Of a DNA stretch of 64,000 nucleotides, positions 25,061-37,355 are shown piece after piece; the stretch's first letter is position 1; every line of letters starts with the position of its first letter. Origin of the DNA: Clavelina lepadiformis (Eukaryota; Chordata; Ascidiacea; Aplousobranchia; Clavelinidae); contig NC_135240.1 in the NCBI RefSeq assembly GCF_947623445.1, forward strand, positions 10,478,001 to 10,542,000. Direction: 5' to 3'. Position numbers and translations under genes: made by a program. The notes beneath the pieces were generated by a model. That model did not search any database. It had not been told where the DNA came from and saw only the letters and a list, made by a program, of their open reading frames with translations.

Positions 25061-25756
25061 TAGACTTTTACAAGTTACCGCCACCATTTTTTGGGCGGCA
25101 AGATTTTTTCGATCGCCTGTACTTAACAATGGTAATTGTTGACCCACTTTGATTCTTTTTTAAATTAGAAGCGTTCTGAGGATTGGATTGTTAACATTTC
25201 AATGAGGTGAGTTGTATATGAATTCCTTTACACGACAAAAAATTTTTGAAAATATGTTGCCTAGTTCTTATTTTATAGTGCTTTGCATCCTACGCACCTG
25301 GCTTGTCCGAAATAACGTCTAGATACGTGGTCAGCGAAGAATGCGATGTAAAATGCGTAAGAGTTTACGTGTAATCTTCGGCGCGTTATACAGACTAATT
25401 CTGTTTGGCATGTCAAGCAAAGTTTAAAATAATTAAGTAGAAGTAAATACAAACCAAATTGTTACATTGAAATATGTCGCAGATACCATGCAAACTCTTA
25501 TGCATTTTACATCGCATGCTCCGTTGACAACTTAACGTGACTTCGTATCAATCTAGTCCAGTGCGTAGGATTTAAAGCACGGTAAAATGAGAACTATAGG
25601 CAACATATTTTCAAAAATTCTTTTTTTTCGAGTAATCCAATGGCCAGAATGCTTGTCATTTAAAAAACAGAATAAAAGTGGGTCAACGTTTTCCATTGTT
25701 AAGGCTAGACAATCGAAGAAATCTTGCCACCAAAACAGTAACTCGAAAAGTGTCTA
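25061..25756. mobile_element. Fold-back element (696 bp) flanked by TTAA, piggyBac-like MITE
   Basis: The arms are roughly 300 and 260 bases long (25061-25370 and 25495-25756), imperfect reverse complements separated by about 125 bases. Matching landmarks are GTTGACCCACTTT near both ends, AAAATATGTTGCCTA, and GCGATGTAAAATGC at the inner ends. The terminal bases TAGAC...GTCTA are bordered on both sides by TTAA (25057-25060 and 25757-25760), the target of piggyBac-type transposases. There is no coding frame. Confidence 0.7.
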
Positions 25757-25760
25757 TTAA

Positions 25761-26934
25761 TTTAGGCTAGTATCATAGTTTCCCATGTAGAGAATTTGTA
25801 TGGAATACTGCAATTTTTGTTCTGGTATAGCCTAATCTTTCTTATTTACTTGTTTGGAATTACCTAAATGCACTTTAACCAATTCTTTATCAAAATTGAT
25901 GCAGTTTCTTAATTTCCTTATTTCCAGAAATCATTTTATTTTTGAAATCCAGTTTTAGGGCTGGGAATTTAGCCAATTTACTTTATCCTAGCTGCCATAG
26001 CCTTTTCTATTTGTCATGTCACAATGTTAAATGCAAAACTGCTATTGATTATACAGGAATGTGATGAAAAGGGTTGTACTGTATTAGCAACTTATCTCTG
26101 TATGTCATGCTAGACCACAAAGTTTATCAGGAAAACCAAGTATTCAAGCATTAAAATGATTAGCAGAGTAGAAATTTTCCATATGCTATATAGTATACCC
26201 ATACTATTTCTACAAGGTTAGTTTCTTGACAGTGAAAGTCAAATCAAAGTTCTATCCATCACATTGAAACTGAGGATCTATGCTAGTAAGCGCACTAACA
26301 CAGGATGCCTTTGTATACTAAACCCGGATTATAAATCAGTTTAATATGACAGCTTAAACCCAGCCTGCATTCTTCAAGTGCACAGCCATATCATATCACT
26401 TGGTTAACTCAACGGGCCTCGCCTACCTTATACGTAACACTTCACACTTCACACTTTCATCTGCGCATTAAGGCTTGGCAAACTTGCCATAAAGTATATG
26501 GGATGGCTTGTGCTGTCGTGCACTCATGCGTTCGTGGCAGATGACGTCACAAGAGATTACATAGGAACAAAGTCTCTCTCTAAAGTCTTAACCCCATTGA
26601 ATCACTAATTATAATTATTGCATATTGAATCACCGCTAATATCTTTTTTACATTCTCTGATTGGTCCGTAATGCACGTTTTTGCCCTCCAGGCCTTGTCA
26701 CATTTTTCCCGTCCGATTTGTGGAAATTATTATTGATAACTACTAATATGTTTGCGACCACCTGCTTCAGCACAATTTTTTCGTTCCCCACATTGAAGAC
26801 AAAAAATAAAATAAATGAATAATTCCCAAAGTACAAACTATATTAGAATATAGAGTATGTGATTAAAGTGAGAAGCAAGTCTAAAAACAGGTTGAATGAT
26901 GTTAACTCAAAGAATAGTTTTCAGCAAGTAGGGG
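25761..26934. other. Intergenic, no supported feature
   Basis: Contains a CRE palindrome at 26542-26549 and a minus-strand open frame (26648-26836) with no recognisable motif. Nothing else was supported. Confidence 0.4.
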
Positions 26935-27760
26935 TAGGGGAAGTTGGGGCACAATGGAACAAGGGGCACAATAGGACAAGCGCAGCCCTGAGTTATAAGG
27001 TGAGGGTTGTATTTGACACCCAAATGTTTTTTTCACAGACTTCATTCCGATCGCACTCTTGTAAATGTTCTCCGGCGAATGCATGATTAAAAAGTTTTAA
27101 ATTATAGTCCTAACTGTAGTTTATTATTTTCTTATGCTCGTTTGACCTTGTTTTTCAGCTTAGTTGGTAGTTATTCAGTTTTATTATTTTATGTGCTAGG
27201 CCGCTAGGGGCACAATCGGACAAAATCTTTTGGGCACAATGGGACAGTGTCATATTGTGCCCCGAAAATTATTAATATTCTACTGCTTACTAAAGTCCAT
27301 TTTTTATACTTTTGTGTGAGAATTCAAGATATAAAGTGCCTACCTAAAACAGGAGCAGCGTAGGCCTAGTTACAATAAATTTTAGGACAAAGCGTTAAAA
27401 CCTTACCATAACCCGGCACCCTATATTGGTCAATCAAAAATCGTAATCATGTAAACAAAATACATGGACTCGGGAGTTTGCCGAACCTTTTATCGTTTCT
27501 TGTGGTTTAATTTGCTTTTTAAACACAGTTTCTTTCAAACATTTTAATGGCCACACACGGGGCACAATGGGACCAAAGATTTTGTTTTTTAAATCTTTAT
27601 TGGTGTTTCGTGTGAATAGAGTTTATACTGTCTGCGGGGTTTATATTATAGCTGAAGTAAATCTTCGTCATTTGTAGAAATTTGGGTTTCGTTCGACTTC
27701 AATTAAAACAGGAATTTCAAAAAACGTGATTTTTGTCCCAATGTGCCCCATCTTCCCCTA
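26935..27760. mobile_element. Repeat element (826 bp) with terminal TAGGGGAAG repeats and GGGGCACAATGGGACA motifs
   Basis: The left end TAGGGGAAGTTGGGGCACA and the reverse complement of the right end (TAGGGGAAGATGGGGCACA) are near-identical inverted repeats. Copies of GGGCACAATGGGACA-like motifs recur inside in both orientations (near 26965, 27208, 27235, 27255 and 27560). TA occurs at both borders but no longer target duplication is clear, so the superfamily is not assigned. It is non-coding. Confidence 0.7.
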
Positions 27761-28665
27761 ACCTACTGTATACCAAAGAATAAATATGCTTAAAATTTTC
27801 ATCTCACTCTATGGAGCATGTAGGCTATGTACTGTAAGAAGAAATAATTGCGATATGTATTATGCTTCATATTGCAGCATATTTTGAGTTTCTATGATCT
27901 TTGACAGTATGATCATCGGTTCAGAGCAATGTGAGCCGTTACGGAAAAGTTGACCATGATTATATTATATGTTAGTTGTTATGTCTCGGAAATGCAATTA
28001 ATTAATTTGCTGACTTATTTTAGGCAACACATTTTAGGTATACTGTCATGAAATAAATCGTTATTCACGCTATGTTACAACCAACGTGACAAATTCTAGG
28101 AGGGAAAAATTACATTATACGTCCCCCCCCCCCCCCCCCCCCACCAACAAAAAATGTTAAAAAAATGCGGAGAGCTCACCTCTTAGAAGAATTGGGGAAC
28201 TAAGTGTTTAATAACCCAACTTGGCCAACTGCGCAAGCCGGTGTAGTATCTACACTTGTGAAACTCCCCTCATGGTGGCGTCATCAATTCCATTTTGATT
28301 GCAGTTTTGACTTAGCAGAAAAACAAGTTATGCTAGTGAATGTGGAATATTAAGTAGGCTCTTCAATAAACGTACAAGCTAACTGAAGGTGCTAAACAAA
28401 ATGTAGCCTGTATATATAACAACAGATTTTTTGTTGAATTGACAAATCTTTGAAGCAGTGTTGCCGTGAGGCCCGTGACCTACCTGTGGAGCCTGGCAAA
28501 ATTTTGCTGAAGTGTGTGAATTCAAATTAAAAAAAAAATATGTAATCACTTTTTGCAGCTTTCACTTTGAATCTGAGTGAGAATGCAACTGTATCTGTTC
28601 AATAGGGTACTAAAGAAGAGGGCTATCCCTCACCCCTCATAAACCCAATTGTTTTAAATCCTCTC
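27761..28665. other. Intergenic, with a 20-base poly-C tract
   Basis: A run of about 20 C lies at 28123-28142. Otherwise this is AT-rich sequence without supported genes. Confidence 0.45.
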
Positions 28666-28689
28666 ATGAACCAAAGGTTTGGGGACAAT

Positions 28690-28945
28690 ATGCCTTTTTG
28701 CATCTTTGTTTGTCTTCGTTCATCGCATTCCCTTGTTTGCGACCACTTATCGGCTATAACAATTTATAATCGAGAAATCGTAGCCTATAATAATTGTGTA
28801 TATGGCGTTTCAAAATTGTACAAGATAAATAACTACCTTTTCTACGAATAAATTTGAGATTTTCACTTTATTTCGAGGCGTTCTAAAGCAGTTTTTAAGG
28901 CATGAAAAACATAAATTTTTGTATTTTGGGCGAGGTGAGCAAACA
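28690..28945 (+). repeat. Dispersed repeat, copy 1
   Basis: This segment resembles 32190-32470 over about 250 bases. Shared landmarks in the same order are TTCATCGCATTCCCTTGTTTGCGAC / TTTATCGCATTTCCTCATTTGCGAC (similar), CGGTGTTTCAAAAT-like, TTTCGAGGC, and GCATGAAAAACATAAATTTTT-like. It is probably a fragment of one interspersed repeat family with unknown ends. Confidence 0.5.
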
Positions 28946-28949
28946 TTGG

Positions 28950-31860
28950 AATTTTAGACTCAGCTTTTACAAACCTCTGGTCGCCCTTTGGCTTAAAGGC
29001 AATTCTATAATACGCTATTGAGAGTTGGGTGTACAATTATTTTGAAAGCAAAAATATGGGGTCTGAGACAAAAAAAATTGTGTAACATTGCTTTAAAGGG
29101 TGAATAAACAACACAAAACAAAAAACCGCACTAAACTATTGAGCATATAATGTATTTTCTTATGACAAAAATAGACGTTACTCACTACATAACTTATATG
29201 AAGAAAGTTGTTAAGATATGAACAACAACTTTAAAAAGCTATATATGTAAAAGAACTATATAAAGCTTGTCATATAAGTAAATCTTTCTATAAAAACTTT
29301 TGTTTTTAGTATTTTGTTGAGCTAATTTTATCAGTCACAAGAAAATGAAAATGAGATCATCAGTTTATTTCAGGAAATTTGGGGCAATCGAGTATGATAC
29401 ATGTCATAAAACATGTCGTCAAAAATAATGAATTAGCCTAAGCATCATGCAAGCAATGTGCTAGAACTATGTGTTGGTATGATCAAACAATGTTGGATAG
29501 GTTGTTTAATGGCTAGAAGTTTTTCCGCAGAACCTTATGGTGAAGATTGATGTTACTTTATTTTAAACAGGAAAAGCCTGTACAAAAAAATTCTATCATC
29601 ATTGATAAATTAAACTACATGATACTTCCGACCTCGAAAATTTTGTGTCAGGTTTGACGAATTAGTTGCCTCCAGATCGGAAGAAGTAAACAATATTCCA
29701 GTGTAAATAGCAAACAATCGGGTAGTAGTATAAGGACAAGACTCGAAACAGGGTCGATATAACACGAAAGGAGAGAATTCTAGCCAAACAATAATTTTAA
29801 ATTGATTAATACTAATATCGCTTATTTTCCATTTTTGTAACTTTTCATGCAGCCTTAAACATTTACCAGCATTTAAATACTATAGTCTAAGAATAATATC
29901 CAAAAGTCAAACCAGCTATGTGCGTAAAACTGCATCCGTCTACATCAATTACCATCATTATTTACAACTAATTGTAATTAGTAACATGGCGTTATAATTA
30001 ATGAAATGGCATTCTAAACCTGTAAAGCGATATTATAAAATCGTGCACGTGTAGCGAATCGGACAATTAACGTCCACAATATATGCACAATTTTTTAGGA
30101 ATTGTAGCCTATGTTAGTTATTATATTAAACACTGTGTGCGTATAATTACGTTATGCGTATGTTAAACAGACTTCAGCAACAGCGTCAAAGCTGAAAAAT
30201 GCAAAGTCAGGGTGCATTCCGATTTCCATGTATATACTATAGTACAGTATTATTTTTATTGTATTGACGTATATAATCTATCTTTAAGTACAAATTTAGT
30301 TATCGATAAAGTTTTTTCCACAAATTTATCGCGGGCCTGTCATGAACGTACCGAAACTGAAAACTGTCTGGACGTTTTCAAGTCATTTGAACGAGAAAAG
30401 TAGGCTACCATTAATTATTATTGATACAGTTTATGAATTTTGGAGAGCAGATCTGAACAAATTGGTAAACTATATATGGAAGAACGCAGAACGAGGAAGT
30501 AATTGTTGTTTTGTACATAAAATAGTCTCTGTATGCACCCTGCACACCACTCTTAATACAACATGGGCTGTACGCCTGGTAGTTTCCGTCATCGTGATGG
30601 CGCTCACCAACATGTTCGTTTGTTTTTTCGTTCATATAAATAAGGCGTAACTATTGCTCACATAGCAATAGTTACGCCAATATTTTTGATTTTGTTCCGT
30701 TGTTGATCATATTTAGTTGGTGAGAATAATATATTGGCTTCCGCACGTAATTAAAACAATTTCCTAAGCACGTTTCGCATGAAAATCGTGAGACAATTAG
30801 TCCAGAAAAAAATGTCTTCAACTTAAGTGTTGTAGAATGCAATTTGTACAGGAAATGTATTATTGACAGGCCCAAAGCACATATCATTGTATGTAATATT
30901 GAAAGAAGCTTTAAGTTGTAGCACGGACGTTAATATAGCTTTTGTTGTTAAACAAAAATACAGATTCGTTACCTAAGGCTCAGCTCGTATATTGGAGAGG
31001 ATAAATTGGAGAAGGCATAAACAGTCAGAGCACATTTTTTGATCACAACATTGTTGCATGCTCGTGCAGGCGAACATTGAAGGACATTTATGCAGAAAGA
31101 GATACTGTAATGGTTCAGCTATGACGAGTCATTTGAAACATTGTATTGAAGGAAGCACACCTTAATTAGTTCATACCGCTTAGGTGCTGAAAAGAAAAAC
31201 AAACAAGGAAATGCTTTAAAGCGTGAGTTCTTTGACTTTTTGTTGTGGAATGGTTCTGTGACAGTGTAAATTGTTCAGTGTTGGTACTAGGTGGTTAATT
31301 AACGAACCTAATCTTAAATACTAGGAAAGGTTTAAAGCATAACCTGACCCAGTACTGGTCTAACCATTACATAACGCAAAAAAGAATATTATTTTTGGAA
31401 TTAATTAAGTGATTGGAAAAAGTGGTAAACTTTCAAAGGACGAAAACATGCAAGATGTTAACACAAGAGTGCTATAAATTGATAGGCTAATACGGTCACC
31501 AAACCCAAGAATAAGTGCCTTTTTCTGTAGCTTCTGTTATGAAAGCTGTATATCATTCTTTAATATTTATCATGTCTATCTATCTTTTTCGAGTAAATAT
31601 AAAAATGGAAGTGGTATGTCCCTGAATTGCGTAAATTTTGCATTACGTGTCAGTGAGGAAGTGAGTCGTGATACGAAGTTGGTGAAAATAATGGGAGCTA
31701 TACTATAAGCAGCGTGCGGTTTTGCCAGAAAGGTGTTGGTGTTTACTCCACAATAAATTTGAATTACTGTTAGCATAATTGTTTTTAAGCTTGATTTTAC
31801 TTCAAAATGATCTTTGCAGCTTTGAATTAATTAGAAAGAAACACGAAAGAGCAGAAAATA
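28950..31860. other. Intergenic upstream of the GPCR gene
   Basis: Several open frames of 60-100 codons are present, but they are AT-biased and overlap on both strands without splice support. A perfect hairpin at 30644-30678 is listed separately. A TATA-like stretch (TTTTATATAT, 31861-31870) lies just before the GPCR start. Confidence 0.4.
30644..30678. repeat. Perfect 15-bp hairpin with 5-base loop
   Basis: GGCGTAACTATTGCT (30644-30658) is followed by CACAT and then its exact reverse complement (30664-30678). A perfect stem with so tight a loop is unusual by chance in such AT-rich DNA. It could be a recent inverted duplication, a tiny fold-back remnant or a structured RNA end. Confidence 0.6.
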
Positions 31861-31891
31861 TTTTATATATGCACTGCATGCCACTTCCGCA

Positions 31892-34800
31892 ATGGATTTC
31901 ACCACAAGTTTTCCGCAATTGCTTTTTGATCTGAACACGACTTCGAGGAATGCAGTCTCCATAATCTCATGCGAACCGTTTTACAGAGTCGACCTTGCAG
32001 TCTTTGCCGGCATCATTGCTATCGAGGTAAGTTACCTCTGTTCGCTTTCTGCCGTTAATTCTAATAGCCATTTTAGACCAATAAAAAAGTTATGTAATAC
32101 GTGTAAGCACAAGCGTATTTAGGGGGGAGGGAAACCATTGTGCCCTCCTTCACGAACCCGACTCTTTTGGGCCATGGGCCCTTTTACGTTTTCATTATTT
32201 TTGGTTTATCGCATTTCCTCATTTGCGACTCTTTATCAACTATAACCTATAGAAAAATATGAAATGGACGGGTATACGGTGTTTCAAAATCTTTGTTTAA
32301 GGTTTTGGTCATTGAAAAAAAAAATCGCTGTACACGGCGCTTCAAAAATGTACACCACAAGTTAGCAACTATTGTACGTATAAATATGGGAATATATTTT
32401 TTTTCGAGGCATTTTAAATCGTTTTTTTGGAGACATAAAAACTTAAATTTTTTGCGCTTTCCACATTTAGAAGCTGGAATATCAGCAGCAGCTTTCAATT
32501 TGGTATTTTTGTTTATCAAGCGCGCTCAACAAAGTAAAGACACGCTCAATTAAATAAAATAAAAAAGTAAACAAAAGGACAGGTCGAAGTGGACACAACA
32601 GTTCTGAACATATACCGGTTGGGACACTCCTTGTACTGATACCCCGGTTCTGTACACAAGGAGCCGGTTTGAATTTGACCATCGTAACTCACAGCGCAAT
32701 GCATCTTACCCATGTACACATACGATGGGAGATGGCAGTCGTTCATCCGTAGTTTTGTACATCCTTTTTCCATCTTTGATTCCGTGTTTTTCAAATCCCA
32801 GCTGGGATGGACCTTGAATACCAAATTCTGCGAAAATCTCATCAAGCTGTCTTTGGAGGTCTATCGGGACCTATCTGATTGTAAGATCAATGAGCAATGG
32901 CGAAGCGAGCGATCAATTAGCGATGGCTTGCTTTACTTCAGACTTGTTTCGAAGAATGCCTGCACGGCGTAGTGCGTTGTTTTTGCCATTTTCATTCAAT
33001 ACCATTGGTTTCACTTATGCCTCCTCTCAACGCAATCCTGAATACGCCACTGCGTATAAGTACTGTGCAGATCCACAATTATACAAGACAGAGTCTAATA
33101 ATGACTGGAGTTAAACTCATTATTTCAAAACTTGGCTTAACGTGAGTCCTTTTCGAAAACATTATACATAAAAACACTTGACTTGAATCAACAAACATAT
33201 ACGAAAAACAACTGCATATAACTTAGCTTAAACTAAAATAAGCTTATAGATTATTGTTATCCTTAAACAAGTAAGGTGTATATGAATAAATGAAGCAAAT
33301 TATAATTTTACATATATGCAAAAACAAGAAATGTTTCTTGTTGACAGAAACTGTAGGTTATTTTTGCTTTTGTATGACTTCATTGAACTTATAGTTAAAG
33401 ATATCAATTAACTCGATTTCGTTAGAATATTAAAGCAAATGACTCGATTGACTTAAAATACTAAAAGATACCTAACTTGGTTTGACGGTCATGTGCAGTT
33501 TTAGTTTTATTGACTTATTCTTTTTCTTGTGTGTTGTGATTTTTGCACATATTTAATGTTACTCATTTGTTGCTAAAACGAATTAACTAATGGTTTAGGG
33601 TTAATTCTACTTGTATTTTATTTACTATCAGCAATATTAACACATTTTTATTATCATATTTTTAGGTGATCAAGGTTTAATAAATTTGTTTTACAGATCG
33701 TTTGGAACTTTTTAATTCTGGCAGCAATTTACATGAGCCGAAAAAAGCTGAGACAAAATTATGTATACTCCTATGTTACAAGCATGATATCGGCCAATAT
33801 AGCGCTCGGGGTTTTGATGTTTTACACTCTTCTCGAGTTCCTCTTTGCTTTTGAGAAACCTCCCGCTCCGGTTAATCCACCTATTTCTTACAACCCGCAC
33901 AAGTAACCAATATAGACTTATAATAAAGTGAATGATATTTGGTGATTCAGTAAGGTGCATGGCATGGCATTTCCGCATATACTGTGATAGTAAATAGTAT
34001 TCAGGAAGTCTCAAACAGATCGATGGCTAAGAACCTATAAGGACATATCTGACACGAGGAATATTATGTCTGTATACTTTATACGTAATCAGATCAAATT
34101 CGTGTAATGATTTAAACTAATCATCATCGGTTGTAACCTGGTTTTGATTGCTTTAACCTGTGACACATATCATATTAGTGACGTTAAGAACAATTTGTCA
34201 TCAGGTACAACAATAGCGACATTATCCATGTTCGAATTATGGACTGGTGGGGATTTAGAAAAACGCTTATGGTTGGGCTTTTCCTGATCATGAACGCAAA
34301 CGTTGTGTGTCTCATAAGAGGAATTACCAAAACGGCTTACATCGTTGGCAGAGGTGGCGTGACCAGCGTCACGTTGCAGATTAGAATTCGTTCTTCTTCC
34401 GTTTCGTCTGACCCTGAGAAAGTGACGAGGAAACTGTTGGTATGTGATGCAATACCCTTGAAAATAAACAGAAATAAACCGATTTTGCAAGGGTCAGTTT
34501 TTTTTTCTTAATTTCGTTTTGATTTTCAGCGCGGAAAAGGAGAAGCAATTTTAATAATTTCTTTGTCCTGGATCATCCCACTTATCTACACCCTGCTTAT
34601 TTTTGGATGGAATTGCCGGGATTATTGTACCTGCTTGCCTGCATATTATAACAAGAAGCATTTTTGTTCGACAGGTAAACGTATTTAAATTAAAATGTTG
34701 AAGTTTTTCCAACCAGACAAATAGCTCGGGTTTCAATTAAATCTGTATGCAAGTTTAAGAAACATAACGAAATGCAGTTTAAAGTAAAACAGCAGGAAAC

Positions 34801-36504
34801 AAAAAAATTTTTGCAATCGATTAACATTTTATTCGAATTTTACAGAAAACGAGCCGTTGAAGTGTTCCAATATTTGGGCACCAATGCGAAAAGGTCATCT
34901 GCTTTTAGCGGTAGCTATCTGGGCTGCTCAATTAATTGCCATAGTGTTAATGTTAATATTTGCCTCAAGGAAATATTACAGAAAAGCCATCAAGCCAACT
35001 TCGCCGTCCAAACCACCTCTTGAAAAAGGTATATAGAGTTTGACAAAATCCGTGTGTATAACCATGTGTGTTGGACTGTTGGTGCTGTACAGTACATCCG
35101 CTATTAAGCTGCGTTCTTAACCTATATAGCTGTATAATAAAAGTACTTCAATGTGTAGAGGTTGGGGTCGTTTTAGGATGTAGAGGTTGATGCCGACAGA
35201 TGCAGATACAGATGCAGAGTTTATCGGTCTTAGCTTACGTTACGTTATTGACTTAGTTAACCTACTACATTAGTATCTGACTCTATTGTTGCGTGCGGTT
35301 AGAATTCTCTAACCTTTCTGATAGCCGAACGTTCGTATTATATTATAACAAATACCGTTTGCCAGAAAAGGCTTTTATTGTAGGTGCTGTACACTTTCTC
35401 AATATTACAAATAACCGAGAACACAAGTCATGTGACTGTTTACACGATGTCTACTGATTCAATCACCACAACTACAGTAGTACGGTATTACATATGTCTA
35501 TAACTTCGCGTCTGTGACTGAGGTTCTGAGGCTCTGGGGGAGTCTCACACAAAAGTTCAAGCTTATAAAACGTGCTGCGATGTGGCGGAAATATATGACA
35601 AAAAAGGCATGAACATTTCAAAGCGTGTGAACGTGAAAATCGGTGTGTTTGCAATGCAAATTAAATTTGGTTAAGTTGGAAACAGTTACTTGGAAGCGAC
35701 CTGGTAACGTACTAAATAAGGAGCTTTCACACGAAGTTATTCGTAGCAAGTTTTCAAATATACCAACGGTAGTTTGCAGTGTTCTGAAAAGGCAAGTTTT
35801 AAACTCCATTTACTAGCTGGAAAACTCTTTCATAAGAATGATGTGGCGGGACTGAAAGTTTAAAAACTCCAATTGTTCTGGAAAACACATTTCTACGAAA
35901 GACGTAAGGATTTTACAAAAGCGAGCCAAGCCGCCACAAATGCACGAAACCATTTGTCAGATGCTGAAAACAATGACGAAATCACAACATTGCCTAGAAC
36001 GCAGTCAACTGTTTCTCAAAAGGTATAATTTTAATCTATTTTCGATAACATTGTCATATTGCAGTGTAGATAAGGGCAAATTGATTTACGGCGATTTTAT
36101 AGCAATGATAATAGCGATATAGTAATGTATTGTGCAAATATATGCTTTATAAGTATATTTTCGTTTTTATTTAGCCTTACAAGCCACCGCTACACCCTAG
36201 TATGAAGCTTTTAATTGTCTTGTCAACGCTCTACGTTTTATCAACTGCTCCTATGATGTTGTGTTTCTTAATTGATTCCGTCGTGACCAGTCGAACCTAT
36301 GTTAGCGACCTGCTTGTTACAATTTCTTCGGCCATAGTCTTCGTGTATTGCTTTGTTGGACCAGTTTTCATGATAAAGTACATGCCTGGACTTAAATCAG
36401 CACTTGTGCGAATGTTTTTGCGTTGTGACTGTACAGTCACTACTGCCGTGACAAACGTCGCTCGTAGTGTGACCATGCGAGCCCGAAACCGTTCAAATGT
36501 GTAG
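31892..36504 (+). CDS. Divergent class A-like seven-transmembrane receptor, 7 exons
   Basis: Exons 31892-32026, 33697-33902, 34205-34439, 34530-34674, 34846-35028, 35922-36022 and 36175-36504 join in phase to 444 residues. Seven hydrophobic helices are visible at about 34-58, 70-97, 128-152, 198-218, 257-281, 346-369 and 377-402, with an N-linked site (NTTS) in the outer N-terminus. Rhodopsin-family hints are SLSWIIP in helix 4, a proline in helix 6 (VLSTAPMML) and a helix-8-like MPGLKSALVRMF followed by RCDC, a possible palmitoylation site. The DRY box is absent (LIRGITKTAY instead), NPxxY is replaced by GPVFM, and helix 3 lacks the usual outer cysteine, while extracellular loop 2 has four cysteines (221, 225, 227, 238). 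Ligand and coupling cannot be told. AATAAA at 36697-36702 may end the transcript. Confidence 0.8.
32190..32470 (+). repeat. Dispersed repeat, copy 2, in intron 1 of the GPCR gene
   Basis: Partner of the copy at 28690-28945, in the same orientation, with short shared landmarks and many differences. Both copies start after a C- or G-rich stretch. Confidence 0.5.
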
Positions 36505-36696
36505 TTGTCGCTTACCAAGCAAAAAGTTATGGTATATATGTCAAATGATTCTTGTCGTGCTTTTTTGTAACTTGACAGTACCATAGCGCGCTATGTTTGA
36601 TTGCATAGTATTTTGAATAAGAATACCAGCATTTGCTTTGTTAACTTTCAGACCATAGATATATGTTCATTGTTGATTGTTCAGCCAAGGAGACAT

Positions 36697-36702
36697 AATA
36701 AA
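36697..36702 (+). terminator. Polyadenylation signal AATAAA for the GPCR gene
   Basis: First clear AATAAA after the stop codon, 193 bases downstream. Confidence 0.45.
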
Positions 36703-36841
36703 ATCTAAAACACAAGAAAGTGTGATGCGACAAAACATCAGTTTTATGCGATATCGTAAGAAGACCAAGGAAGGAAAAGAGCCAAAGCAGAATTAAAGCA
36801 TTTATTTCTGTATCATATGTCAAAGCGGGTTTAATCTAGAT

Positions 36842-36883
36842 TTGGTATTATTTCTACAGTACTTGGTATTATTTCTACAGTAC
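36842..36883. repeat. Tandem duplication, 2 x 21 bp
   Basis: TTGGTATTATTTCTACAGTA with a final C occurs twice in direct succession without mismatch, indicating a recent local duplication. Confidence 0.8.
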
Positions 36884-36974
36884 ACCACATTTTGATTAAT
36901 TCTGACGTTGATTTTATTGCAACCGTATGTAGCAGGGCCAAGCAATGGAACAAGCAAACGTTTTTCCTCTAACC

Positions 36975-37347
36975 CAGTGGTTCCCAAACTTTATCTACTC
37001 ACGTACCATTTTTTTGGTTTATGCAGCGTTCTCGTACCACCTACATTGTAGGACTATAAAAACTGACTTCAAGGATTTATTACGTAGTAATTAATGACGT
37101 TCTATTTCGTCACAAAGAAACCCTGTTTTACAATCCAATGCGTCAATACCCTAAGGAATTAGTATTCAGTAGGGAATATAGCATGAAATTTCACGCTCTA
37201 CCTAATTTATGTGAATTAAAATAATGCCGACGACAATAAAAGATCATTTGCGATCGTTTGATGTAAGCTTGAGAAGTTGCTCGCGTACCACCTGGAAGAC
37301 CTTTGTGTACCACTAGTGGTACGCGTACCATAGTTTGGGAACCACTG
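36975..37347. mobile_element. hAT-like MITE (373 bp) with perfect 8-bp target duplication
   Basis: The ends CAGTGGTTCCCAAACT and AGTTTGGGAACCACTG are perfect 15-16 bp inverted repeats of the type widespread among animal hAT elements. The octamer CTCTAACC flanks it on both sides (36967-36974 and 37348-37355). The interior has repeated GTACCAC/GTGGTAC motifs and no open frame. Confidence 0.93.
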
Positions 37348-37355
37348 CTCTAACC

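Noticed and set aside
26648..26836. Minus-strand frame containing a KSDGKNVTRPGG stretch
   Set aside because: Moderately coding-like but isolated, with no splice partners or recognisable family.
34170..34490. 106-codon minus-strand frame
   Set aside because: Antisense shadow of GPCR exon 3.
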